Source: Clytia hemisphaerica (taxonomy: Eukaryota; Cnidaria; Hydrozoa; Leptothecata; Clytiidae). From it: a stretch of DNA of 64,000 bases. Position 1 is the first letter of the stretch; each line of letters starts with the position of its first letter. A program made the position numbers and the translations under genes. Below, piece after piece: positions 11,301 through 23,300 of the stretch. The DNA lies in contig CACVBU010000572.1 of assembly GCA_902728285.1 (NCBI GenBank), positions 606,892 to 670,891 of the forward strand, given 5' to 3'. The notes under the pieces were generated by a model. It was given only the letters and a program-made list of their open reading frames with translations. It searched no databases and had not been told where the DNA came from.

Positions 11301-14300
11301 ATTTTAATAGATCGTCACTATTTCTGTTCTGAATGATTGTTTAACGGTCATGCTCACGTAGATATCAATTACATTTGTTAAATGCATAACCAGGTAGGTC
11401 CATAAAAGTATCACTTGTTTATATTTTATTTTTATTTGTTTTACCGTGAAAAGTGAGATTCAAAAGGAGTAAAACAGGACATGAAAGCTATTTTGTGCAG
11501 GCTCTGTGTGGTTCTTTTTGTTCAATTTAATTTCTTCCTTCATTTTTTACAAGCTCTACTAATAATTTGAATGTTTTTTCATTTTCACCCTTAGAGATAC
11601 AAAAGCTGTTGATGAAATCCTTTCCACAATGGGGTACGTATATTATAATACTTGCTGCTACTATTAAAATAGTTTTGGTCTAAATTTTCGTTGTATTCCT
11701 TAATCTTCAGCTTTGAGATGATGAAAAAACTTTTTGCAGATATTACCAAAACGTTCATTAAAACAGAAAGACTAAGAAAGAATTAATCCACTCTTAGTAC
11801 TTGTATTGTAATATGTCTCCCTTTGCGCCAACTAGATGTTACTCACTTACGTTACATAATATTAGGGATAGATATAGTAAGAAAAAAAGTTTTTTTTTCT
11901 TATGATTGTCATATTAACTTTTTCGCAGGGAACTGGGTATCAAACCAAGGCAAGTAACTTATGGACGATTGATTGATGCTTATGCTGAAAATGGTGATTT
12001 AGAGAGTATCAACAAGGTGAAAATTATATTTATTGTATCTAAAATGTAAAATGTTATTACAACTTTTATTCATACATCCTTTGATAAATGGCAAAGCAGC
12101 ACTAAAAATCCCAATTCTCTTTTGTTGCCTGATACAGATCATCAACGAAATGGCTGAAAACAATGTATACCCATCCTCACAAACATACGTCTACATGTTG
12201 GAAAGCCTTGCACACGGTGGTCACCTTAACCTCCTATCAACAGTGTGGGAAAGAATTCAAAACGTGGAATGTTTAGCTGAAGATGTTAAGCCACTCGTCC
12301 TAACATGCGTTATAAATGGCTATTATGATTTTGCTTTTGAACTGCTCCAATTGACAACTCAAAAGACGAGCTCCAGCAAGAGTAGTTATCACTTCTACAT
12401 TGAAAGAAGGCTGTTTAACTTGCTTTACTACTGCCGAAAGGTAAGGCTTTTCCTCTATAAGAAAATTCTTGTCTCTATCTCTCCAAGGGAGTTTCTGTGG
12501 TGCATTTCTGGTAGATAGGGGAGCGTAGGTTTAAGTACAAAGTGGATTTATTAGGGCAATAAAAATTTTCCAGTATTCATTTTTTAGTTGAAATTATTTT
12601 GTTTTTCTATATGACGTGAGAGCTAATTTTTAGTGTTTTGAAAAACTTTGTCTCATCGAAACAGGGAATTGTATACATTATTGTATACATGATGATGATG
12701 GATTTGTCCGTTATTTAACGATGGTGCCAATCTTTTGTTCGATTCTTCCCATCCTTTGTTGGTTTTGAGGTCGTCTACATCTGTGCGTGTTTGTGCCTAA
12801 AATGGATTAAGTTCCTGAAATGCAACGTGAGGAAATGTGTTAAGCAGTACTATTGATAGAAAAAAGTGGTTCTTACCTTATGGCCGTTTCCAAAGTAATG
12901 GTTTTTTTACTTGTGGTTTTTTGCTTGATAGGTTTTGTAAGAAAGAAATTGGTTATGATTTTTTATTTTTTGTTCAGGTTTGTGTGTTTATGACAGTGTA
13001 TATGTATATACAGTCAGGGAAATCCCTCAATTGCGGTATACCGCAATTGCGGTAGTGGAATTTTCATCGGGGAATCATTTTACCGCAATTGCGGTATCTA
13101 TTTTCCATTTCAAATAAGTACCGCAATTGCGGTATAACGAACTTTTCATATACCGCAATTGCGGTAAAATAAATACTTAAAACTTGTTATAATACATCAG
13201 AACACTTCATTTCCATCATAATAACATAACAATGAAGCGGAGAAGTTGTGCATCAGAAAGTGACTTTTCAAAAGAGTGTAAGTGTATTGTTCACGACAAA
13301 ACGGTATCATCAGAAAAGGCATGGCATATCGAGACCTCGCGAGTGTTCCGGCCCGTCATTATAGACGAGTTGAAAAAACAAAACCTGCTACCAGAGAGGG
13401 CAAATTTCTTGTGCGCTACATGTTACGGGCGATACGGCAAACGACTTTGCCCTATATCCTCTGCGTTCACCCGAACAGACAAGTCCGTCGAACCACTTTC
13501 AAATTTCATCCCACCAATAAACCCACCCACTGAACAAGCGTTGAATTCGACTTCACCAACAGTCCAACCTATCGAAACCCCAGATGGTTCATACCCAATT
13601 AGTTCCTCAAATTTTTCAATTCGTGATGCACTTTTGCAAATGATCAATGTTTTGATGAATCACTCGTCAGACAACCTCTTGATACCACATAGCTGACAAA
13701 CATTCATCTTTCGCTTTCTTGCTCGTGAAGGCGAAGAAGCTTCAAGCTCTTGGAGTGTAGGCTCGTCGTACATGTTCTTTGTTGTTTGATTATAGTCAGC
13801 GTTGAAAAGATGTTTGTTTGTTGCGTAGCGAATGATTTGGGGTGGTCTGTTCGGAAAATGTCTATGATGTTCGATCAAAGTATCATCGTCTGTTCTGAAC
13901 TTTAAATCCCGCATCTTAGAAATAAGTCCATTAATATGGTTGCTTCGTGATTTAGCAGCCTCGAAACTATTCTCACATCTTTTTTGGTATCGTTTCCCTC
14001 TCACTTTATCTTTGGGCGTCGAAGCCTGGATTTCTTGTTGGTGTTGAGTTAGTTTGCGTTTTTTGGATGTCACGCATGTTCCGTCTTCTTTGTAAACATT
14101 GAAATCGTCGAGCGACGGAATTTGCTCTTTAGTTATCGAAGAAGTAGGTCGGTCTTTAGTTATCGAAGAAGTAGGTCGGTTAATGATTGAAGATATTGGT
14201 GACGCTGTCGATACCAAAATTTCTGAATCTTCATCATAAAAAGGAATTTGCGTGTCTGCATGAGTAGGTGTTAATAAAAAATTTTCTGAATAGTTTATCG

Positions 14301-17300
14301 ATTTTAAGGCGTTGAAGTATGTTCGTTTGTATCAAAAAGTGATGTTTGCGTGTTCGAGAATTGCTCTATTATATCTGTGATATCTTCAAATTGACTCATT
14401 TTATGTTCTATTCACGCTGAAACGAAATAAGTAATGAGTTTTAAGAATATTAATTTATCAAATCAGACGCAAAACGATTCTATCATTGATTGTATAAAAA
14501 GTTTTATCCTACTGACTAATAATTAATGAGAAGCAATAATAACTAGGGTAAAAAGCACAAAGTTATTTTAGACAATATCGTGATATCACCCCAGATTTTT
14601 TTTTCATTTAACAAAATTATGTTTAGATCGTAAATATAAACATTTTAGTAACAAATTCTTTCAATGTCTTGTTTAGGGATGTTGCCCTCGAAAAGCTTTT
14701 TGATTCCTCCAAGTCTTTGATTTATAGGTAAATTCATATTTACAATCAAAACAGCACCACCACCATTTTTATCATACGGACGACCTTGCTCAAACTTGCC
14801 AGTGTAGTTTTTTAGCCTGTGCACATTGTTCAAATAAATACACCTGAAGTCTTTGCCTAGACTTGGAGCTTAGCATACGAAAGGCGCGACAGAGATTCGC
14901 CGGGACTCTACCGACGGTTTTTCGTTCTTTTTTTGTCTTAACTAGGACAGCATAAGGGTCGTATTTGTTGTCGTTCTCCTTGTAAAGAAGCATTTCCTCA
15001 TTATCATTAGGTCTAATTTTGAAAACGTGATAGCCACTTACAAACCAGTGTATTTCGGCCTTTTTTTTCCATTTTTTAATCGAAACTACAATAGAAAGAA
15101 AGACAATGTAAAGGACCCTGCGTCAATTAGTGACCTGACCTTATAATCAACATAAAAGCTCCTTCTCAATGTAATTTAAATATGACCTTAACAAACATTC
15201 GAATCAATATTCGAAAAAAAACAACATTCGACGAAAAGATCCTTTTCCTTGTCAAAATAAAAATAAAAACAGATAGAGCTAGAAGGGAAAACATGGAAAA
15301 TGTGAAACAGTATTTTTAACTTTCAAAAGAACTTTTTTGAGATTATTTCAAAAAGAACCTGGCAGCGCTTTATCATTTGAAAGAGAGAGAGGTAACATCG
15401 TTTTAACCCATTATACCCAGAGAAAGAGTGGAAAGACTATGAATTTAATTTCTTGTTAACTTTCAACAAGATCTCCCAACCGTTATCCGTTCATTTTTAA
15501 TTTACAACAGATTAGATAAAAACTTGATCAAACATGCCATTATAGTATTAATCATATACCATTTTTCATTGTAACCACCAATCTTTTCCACTTTTCTGTG
15601 TTCTTTACTTCCCAAAAGTTTATTTAAAAATGGGTTGTATCGATAATTTTATAGTTATTTATACCACAGGGAAGATTCACTTTAAATAGGCATTGGAATC
15701 AGTTTGTTCCTTTAAATAGACGTTCGAATCAGTTTGTCCTTTTAAATAGACGTTCGCTTTAAATAGGCATTGGAATCAGTTTGTTCCTTTAAATAGACGT
15801 TCGAATTAAACAGACATTCGAATCAGTTTGTCCCTTTAAATAGACGTTCGAATCAGTTTGTCCCTTTAAATAGACGTTCGAATTAAACAGACATTCGAAT
15901 CAGTTTATCCCTTTAAATAGACGTTCGAATCAGTTTGTCTCTTTTAAAAGACGTTCGAATCACGGTGTCCCGCCCTTTTGAAAAAACGTTCAAACGAGTC
16001 TGTCGTAATAAATAGTTATTTGAAATGTAAGTTAGAGTTGAAAAATGTTCGCTACCGCAATTGCGGTATAAGTAGATAATTGACGTCAAACCTACCGCAA
16101 TTGCAGTAGATAAAAACCCAAAACTTTTTTTGGACTTCTTTTATGTTACATAGGGTCACTGATTGGCTTATAAAAAAAAAATGCATAGATAGATTTTTTT
16201 TTCCGTAGATGAAATTCTAGACGAATAAATTATCTTCCTTAAGTTGTAATTTTTGTTAGGCGATGACCGTTTGTTTTCGTCGACCAGCGCTATACGTTTT
16301 TGTTACAACCTTTTTCAGGCTAAACAGAAAATTCCACTACTGCAATTGCGGTATACCGCAATTGAGGGATTTCCCTGACTGATATATCACGATTCTTTTT
16401 TTGTTTTTTTGGACCTACCCCGGTGGGCTGTAGGTCCTATAAATTAACCTCTGTTCGTTCGTTCGTCCGTTCGTCCGTTCGTCCGTTCGTTACTAGCTTT
16501 TCTCGGGATTGGCTCATTAGTTTTTCCTAATTTTTGGCACAAAGATGCAAAATGGTAATGCCCAAAATGTGACGGAGCCCGATTTTCGAAAAAAATTCAT
16601 TTCCGGCCGAAAATGCCGGAAATATGCCGGAAAACCCGGTTTTTTGGCATTTTCTCGAGATTTCATCATTAGTTTTTTCTGATTTTTTGCACAAAGATGC
16701 GTATTAATTAGCAATGCCTAAAACATGGATTAGTCCGATTTTTGAGAAAAATTCTATTCCGGCTGAAAATGCCGGAAATATCCCGGAAATCGCCGTTTTT
16801 GCAGATTTTCATTGGACTTTTTCCTTATATTTCGTTGTTTTTTCACACAAAAACATTATTTGTAGCAATGCCCACCATCAAGCATGGTTTAATTGTCAAT
16901 ATAAGTGATTTTTGAAGCCGGAACTTTCTAAAAATCGCCGGAACCGCCTATTTTCGCCGTAAAAACGGTATTTCTTGAATTTCTCGAGCTGTACTTTATA
17001 TTTTTTCATGAAATTTTGCACACTGATGCAAAATGGCAATACCTAAAATATGACAGAGCCTGATTTTCAATTAACGTACTTTTCCGGCCGAAAATGCCGG
17101 AAATATGCCGGAAAAACCGGTTTTTTGGCATTTTCTCGAGATTTCATCATTAGTTTTTTCTGATTTTTTGCACAAAGATGCGTATTAACAATGTCTAAAA
17201 CATGGCCTAGTCCGATTTTGAGAAAAATTCTATTCCGGCTGAAAATGCCGGAAATATCCCGGAAATCGCCGTTTTTGCAGATTTTCATCGGACTTTTTCC

Positions 17301-20300
17301 TTATATTTCGTTGTTTTTTCACACAAAAAGATTATTGATAGCAATGCCCACCATCAAGCATGGTTTAATTGTCAATAAAAGTGATTTTTGAAGCCGGAAC
17401 TTTCTAAAAATCGCCGGAACAGCCTATTTTCGCCGGAAAAACGGTATTTCTTGAATTTCTCAAGCTGTACTTTATATTTTTTCATGAAATTTTGCACAAT
17501 GATGCAAAATAACAAGACCTAAAATGTGACCGAGCCCGATTTTCGAAAAATATTTTTTCCCGTTGAAAATGCCAGAAATATGCCGGAAAACCGTTTTTTT
17601 TTACATTTTCTCGAATTTTCATCTTTAGCTTTTTCTGATTTTTTGCAGAAAGATGCGTATTTGCAATGCTCAAAACATGGCCGAGTTCGATTTTTGAGAA
17701 AAAATTTTTTCCGGTTGAAAATGCCGGAAATCGCCGTCTTTGCAGATTTTCATTATATGTTTTCCTTGTATTTCTATGTTCTTCACACAAAAACATTATT
17801 GATAACAATGCTCACCATCAAGCATGATTCAATTGTCAATAAAACTGATTTTTGCGACCAGAACTTTCTATTAATTATTCCCTACAACCCTTCCCTCTCC
17901 CCCCATCAACAATCAATGATGAATTTATTGCGTTATGCATTTTCGCTAAACGATATATTTTCTGACTGATTTTTTTCTCCTCGCATTGCTATCTAACTTT
18001 CATCATCAGGTAGGTCCATTCAGCATCTAGCTTGTTTTTAATGGTTTATGGTGTAATGAGGAGTTTTGTGTTGGTCGAAATCTGGAAAATATCGATATCT
18101 GTGTTGATTGATGACGTTATTCGGATTGTTTGTAGCTGAGATAAACCATTTTTTTGCTAAGGTGTGTTTTCTGTCATAAACTTTTTCTATTTTTACTCGT
18201 CGACGTAGTTCATCTGTTCTTGTGTGATAATCAGTTCTTAATAGCGTTCTAAGGCAATTGTTCTGGCATGCTTCTAATTTGTTGTTGTTTTGTTTAGAGA
18301 GATTTAATAATGCCGGGCTTCCATTTTCGATTATGCTTCTACCAAGTGAAAGGTAGATTTTACGTTTTGTTGATAAGTTGATGTTTTTTTGTAGATTGTT
18401 TAGTTGATGGAGTATGCCGCGGCATTTTTGTGATTTTTGGATTGTAATGTCTACGTGTGTATTGAAAGAGAGTCTTTTGTCAAATGTGATTCCAAGAAAG
18501 TACATTTCGTTTGTTTGAGTAATGTTTTTATTGTTGATTTTGTACGTTCTGTTGATTTCTCTTGTACTTTTTGTGAATGATAAAGATTTAGTTTTTCCAA
18601 TGTTTATACGTAGTTTCCATTTTTCACACCAGACTATTATTTTGTTTAGAAGTTTTTGTAGTTTTTCGTTTTTATGGTAATTATTGTTTTTTGTCATTGC
18701 GTAGATTGCTAGATCATCTGCGAACTGTGATAGAAAGACGCCTAGAGCGGTTGGAATGTCGCTTGCAAAGAGTATAAAAAGGAGTGGACTTAGGCAACTG
18801 CCTTGTGGTAGTCCTTCTTTTGGTTCGAATTTGTTGGATCTTTCATTTTCAATCTGTATAAAAATTTGTCTATTGTGTAGGAAACTGTTGATTATGTTCA
18901 AATCTTTTTGTGGGATGTTGATACTGTTTAATTTGAATAAAAGTCCTTTTTTCCAGATTTTGTCAAAACATTTTTCAAAGTCGATGAAAATTGTATCAAC
19001 ACCCTGTTTTCTGTTAAATGCTTCTGTGATTTTTTGAGTTAATAAAAATAGTTGATCATTTGTGCTTCTTTTTGCTCTAAATCCAGATTGTTCTTTATTG
19101 ATGATGTCGTTATCTTCTGCCCATTGTCTAATTTTTTTTTCTAATGTTTTTTCGAATATTTTACCGAATTGATTGAGTAGTGTAATAGGTCTGTAGTTTT
19201 TTGTGTCGTTTTGTTCTCCTTTATTTTCAAATAACATGATTACTTTTCCCTCCTTCCATCTTTCCGGAAAGTATCCGATGTCGTAACAACTGTTGAATAT
19301 GGTGGTGAGGATTTTAGAGAGACTGGGTTCAAGATATTTTATAAGGACGTTTGTTGTGCCATCGACACCAGGTGCTTTGTTATTTTTGAGGTTTTTTATG
19401 ATAGATGATATTTGTTCTGAATTGAAATAATTTTCGTTTGTTCGTTCTTCTGTGGTAAAGGGTTGTTCCCTGTACCAGTTGTTGACGTTTTCTTCATGAT
19501 TGTGATCTTTTGTTTCATTACCCGAGAATATTTCATTTTGTGCAATTTTAAATAGTTCAGCTATTTCACTTTTTATTGTCGTATCTGTTTTTGTGGCTGG
19601 ATTGTAAATTTTTTTGATTGTGCTTTTTGGTTTTTTTCCTAAGATTTTATTGATTCCTTTCCAGCTTTCTTTTGAGTCTTTAGAATTTGCCTGGTCGATG
19701 TTTTTGTTCATGAATTTTTTTTCTGATTCTTTTATAGCCTGATGAATTTTTTTTGTTAACCTGTTGATTTTGGTTTTAGTGATAGGGTTTCTGGTTCTTT
19801 TGTATTCCTTTAGAAGTTTTCTTTTTTCTTGTATGTCTTTTCTTATATTGTGGTTTATTCCATGGTTGGTGCGTTCTATTGTTATTTCCGGTATGAACCT
19901 ATTTACTGTGCTGATATTTCTTTCTAGTTTATTGATGACGTCATCGATATCTTTTTTTGATTTTGGTTTGGTTTTATATTTTTCTATGAATAGGTTGTTG
20001 AGGTTTTGCCAGTTGACTTTGTTGTATTGTTTAATTTTGTTGTTTATTTTGATTTTTTCTAGATTTTCTTTTAGATTTATTTTGAAAGTTACTGGGGTGT
20101 GGTCACTACCAATGTCGTTTTCGTTTTTGGTTACAATGTCGGAAATTATTCTTTTTGGGTCCCAGAGGGCAATGTCTATGGTGCTTTCAACCCCTGTTCC
20201 GGGGTGTTTGTATGTGTATTCAGTATGTGTTGAATGAGTTAAGTCGTGGTTTTGGATAGCATTGTTTAGACTAATGCCCCCTGGGTTATTTTGTGGATTA

Positions 20301-23300
20301 TTCCAATTTTTATGCTTGCAGTTCAGATCGCCTATTATAATCGAGTTTTTATTTTTTATTAGATTTTTTATGTTGTTTGTGTCAATTAGATTGGTTTCAG
20401 GATTGTAGTAGTTGATTATTTCAATGTTGCTATTTTTGGTTTTTATTTTTGTGCACTGAAATTCATTTTGGTTTATTGTATTTTCTTTTTCGTCGATTAT
20501 ACTTAGGTCTTTTCGAATTAGGCTCATTAATCCTCCACCGGGAGATCTGTTATTGTTTGGTAGATTGTCTCTTCGGTGTTCGTTGATTTTATAATTAGGA
20601 TGATCGAATTTTAGTAATGTTTTTTTATTTAATTTTGTTTCTTGTATCTGAAGAATGTCTGGTTTGACATCATTATTGTATACATACATTTTGAAATGTA
20701 TATATGGGATAATCTTTAAAAAATAATGATGAAGGCACTGAATTGTTATTTTCAAAACAATTAGCACTAGTAGACACTAATTGATTAAAACATGATCACC
20801 TAATATCCCCAGCTATATGTAAGCCAATTAGCATTGATTTTTTTTCACACCTTACCACAGTATAAAAACTTGTTTTAAGACAGTTCATAATTCACTTACT
20901 GGCGTTCATAGGCTTTTTTAAGTCACAAGGTTGTCAATAAGGGGCGTGATAAAATGTTAGAGCCCATCTTAAATTAATCGTTAGTGCGAATGTAAAGAAA
21001 GTTTAGCTTAAAAAAAAACTATATAGTTTATATTGCAAGATATATGCAATGTATCCTGTATTTAAATTTACTTCACGGGATTCAGATACACAAGTAATAG
21101 AGAAGCATTTTATTACTCGTCATGAAGATCCCAACATCAAACTTTAGCTTTATGATGACCACTTAGGCTTAGGAATTACTAAGTGGACAGATACGAAGCT
21201 TACAAAGTTATTTATATTTTTTACTCTGCTTATTGCTGAAGCCTGGGTTACTGGGTGAATTGCAGAAAAATCATACAATGTCCCGTCCAAAAGCTCCATT
21301 TATGCTTACAAGCCAAGATCTGGGAACTAGAGGACCCCCACTTTTGTTTTGTTGTGACATACTAAAGGCTTTCTTCCGTTAACCCTTTGAGTGCCAGGGT
21401 CTTTTTTTCTAAGTTTTTTTTTAAAAATCGCTAGTTCAAACTTTAAAGGCTTATATCTCCTGATCTAGAAAGAATTAGAAGCTCGTATATAGCTCGTTGG
21501 ATAGCTTAGAGTCTCCTCTTTCTTTTGGGCGCCTTCGGCGCCGCCCGATTGAGGAAGGGCGTGGTGGGCGGCGGCCAAGGGGGGGGGTACGTTAGGGGAA
21601 TTAAAGCAGTCAGGCCCGCTGCGCGGACCTGACTGAACTGATGGAAAGGTGCCCAGTGGTAAACTTCAAATCAATTCACTAGAAGACAGAATAAAGTAAA
21701 ACAGGGCCAAATTTGGAGGTTCTTGGATCACTCGTTGACCAAAAATAGTCAAAAAACGGTCAGAATCTCAAAAAAGTGAATTTTTGTCAATTTTTTGCAT
21801 TTTTTTGACTTTTTTGCTTAAAATCTCGCTGGAAAGACTCATTTTTGAAATTCTTTTTGCTTGACCATAAAGGACAATCTAATTCCTACGAGTTCGACCA
21901 AAAATAACGATTTCTAACTCAAACTGGGCATTACAGGAGGGCTTCGCCCTCCTATATAGCCCATGTCGTATATATACGACATCGGCACTTAAAGGGTTAA
22001 AGACATTTGTTGCCTTTGAAAAATATATTCTGAATTTTTTAACTGGTAAAAACTAATACGGTCCAAAAATTTGTCCCGTCCCCAACGGCACAAAAGTCTT
22101 AATTTCTCATTTTTTGAGACATCTTTAATATTCTAACTGTATCAGGCCAATAAACTATAGGGAACTACATGCTTTTTGCAGCAGTATCATTTTTCTTGAC
22201 TTTACATGTAATAGCTACGAGTGAAAAACTTTTTTGTCCTGTCCGCAACAAAGTGTCCCGTCCGCAACATTTTTCTCAAGATTTGGGCTTTAACAAAAAA
22301 AATCTATAACAATCCAAGGAAGGCTATTTAGTAGAGTTCACAAAAATGTAAAGTTCAAATGCATTTGCCAAAGTTGAGTCATGGGTCCCATGGCTTCACC
22401 CCCCCCCTGCTCGCAGGGGGGGGTTAAAAGGTCTCAGGGCAACTGGTACCTACAAATAGTCTTTGGCCAGGGGCCACCTACTGAGCTAGGGGGGACCTTT
22501 AAGTAGCTATTTTTAAAACTGTTGTATTTAATTACACTTGACAAAAAAGAAAGTTTTTCTAAAAGTATATCTACGATTTCAATTTTTAGCTTTTTTCGAT
22601 TTTTGAACTTTTAGGGGCCACCTAGAATATTTTTCCAATAGGGGCCACCTAAATCCTAGGGGGCACCTAAATTCTTAGGGGGGACCTAGGACCTGCTTAT
22701 AAGCCATGGGTCCTCAAAAAGTGCCTGTTGCGGACGGGATATTGTATGATTTTTCTGCAATTTACCCTATTTTGTAAATTAGAGGAGGAAATTTTTTCAA
22801 CCTTTCGTTTACCTTCTCAAAAGTGAATTCTTATTCCTTTCACAGGTTATACTTGTCGCTTTGGCCAATGCCTATCTTTATCCACATCCACTAGTCGTAA
22901 AAACGTCTTTGAATCTTTTTTTTTTTCAGAACACAAATGAATATTTGAAGGCGTTAACATTGACTGAAAAGGTTTTCGATCAACCACCAAACTCGAGACT
23001 TCGCTATCTTATTGAATTCTTTGTCTCTAAAAATGACACTGGTAATTTGTTTTTTTAACTAACCTAATGGATTTTTCTTTCATCGTTTCACATACTATTC
23101 AGCAGGAGTCTCTATTTATTATTGCCTTTAAAAAGGGTCTAATATTTAAGCATCTGTTCAAGTAAACTGCATTTTTTGAGAAACTTATGCTTTGACCAAT
23201 CCCAGATAAAGATATATTGAAGATGACACTTTTAAAGAACCTTTTATCATTAATGTCACAGATACATTTGAAAGTATTGAAATATTAGGTATCAATGAAA

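Larger units (their letters stand above)
13011..16381. mobile_element. 3371-bp DNA transposon, CAGTCAGGG termini, ATATA 5-bp target duplication, HIRAN cargo
   Basis: Termini are inverted repeats: the left begins CAGTCAGGGAAATCCCTCAA and the right is its reverse complement, ending CCCTGACTG. The flanking ATATA (13006-13010 and 16382-16386) is a 5-bp target duplication. Both ends carry the perfect 16-bp palindrome TACCGCAATTGCGGTA: four exact copies at 13039, 13081, 13119 and 13151, one exact copy at 16053, and one-mismatch copies at 16093 and 16338. The interior holds a plus-strand ORF (13232-13696), a minus-strand ORF (14217-13660), a minus-strand HIRAN-like region (15082-14645) and a 30-bp minisatellite (15694-15975). 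No DDE transposase is recognisable, so this may be a cargo-bearing non-autonomous or decayed copy. CAG termini with a 5-bp duplication resemble hAT5-type elements, but that placement is only inference. The element sits in LRPPRC intron 7. Confidence 0.85.

Noticed and set aside
15640-16010. Regular repeats considered as a CRISPR array
   Set aside because: The units are contiguous without unique spacers and lie in a eukaryotic transposon, so it is a minisatellite.
17482-17969. Overlapping ORFs in copy B
   Set aside because: Same peptides recur with the 490-bp tandem units on both strands; no domain resemblance.
19764-20237. 157-aa plus-strand ORF
   Set aside because: Shadow of the LINE ORF on the opposite strand, with low-complexity Phe/Leu/Ser composition.
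22846-22896. Possible 51-nt LRPPRC exon reading VILVALANAYLYPHPLV
   Set aside because: It would leave an intron of only 33 nt before the exon at 22930, and joining exon 7 directly to 22930 keeps phase and matches the LRPPRC pattern.
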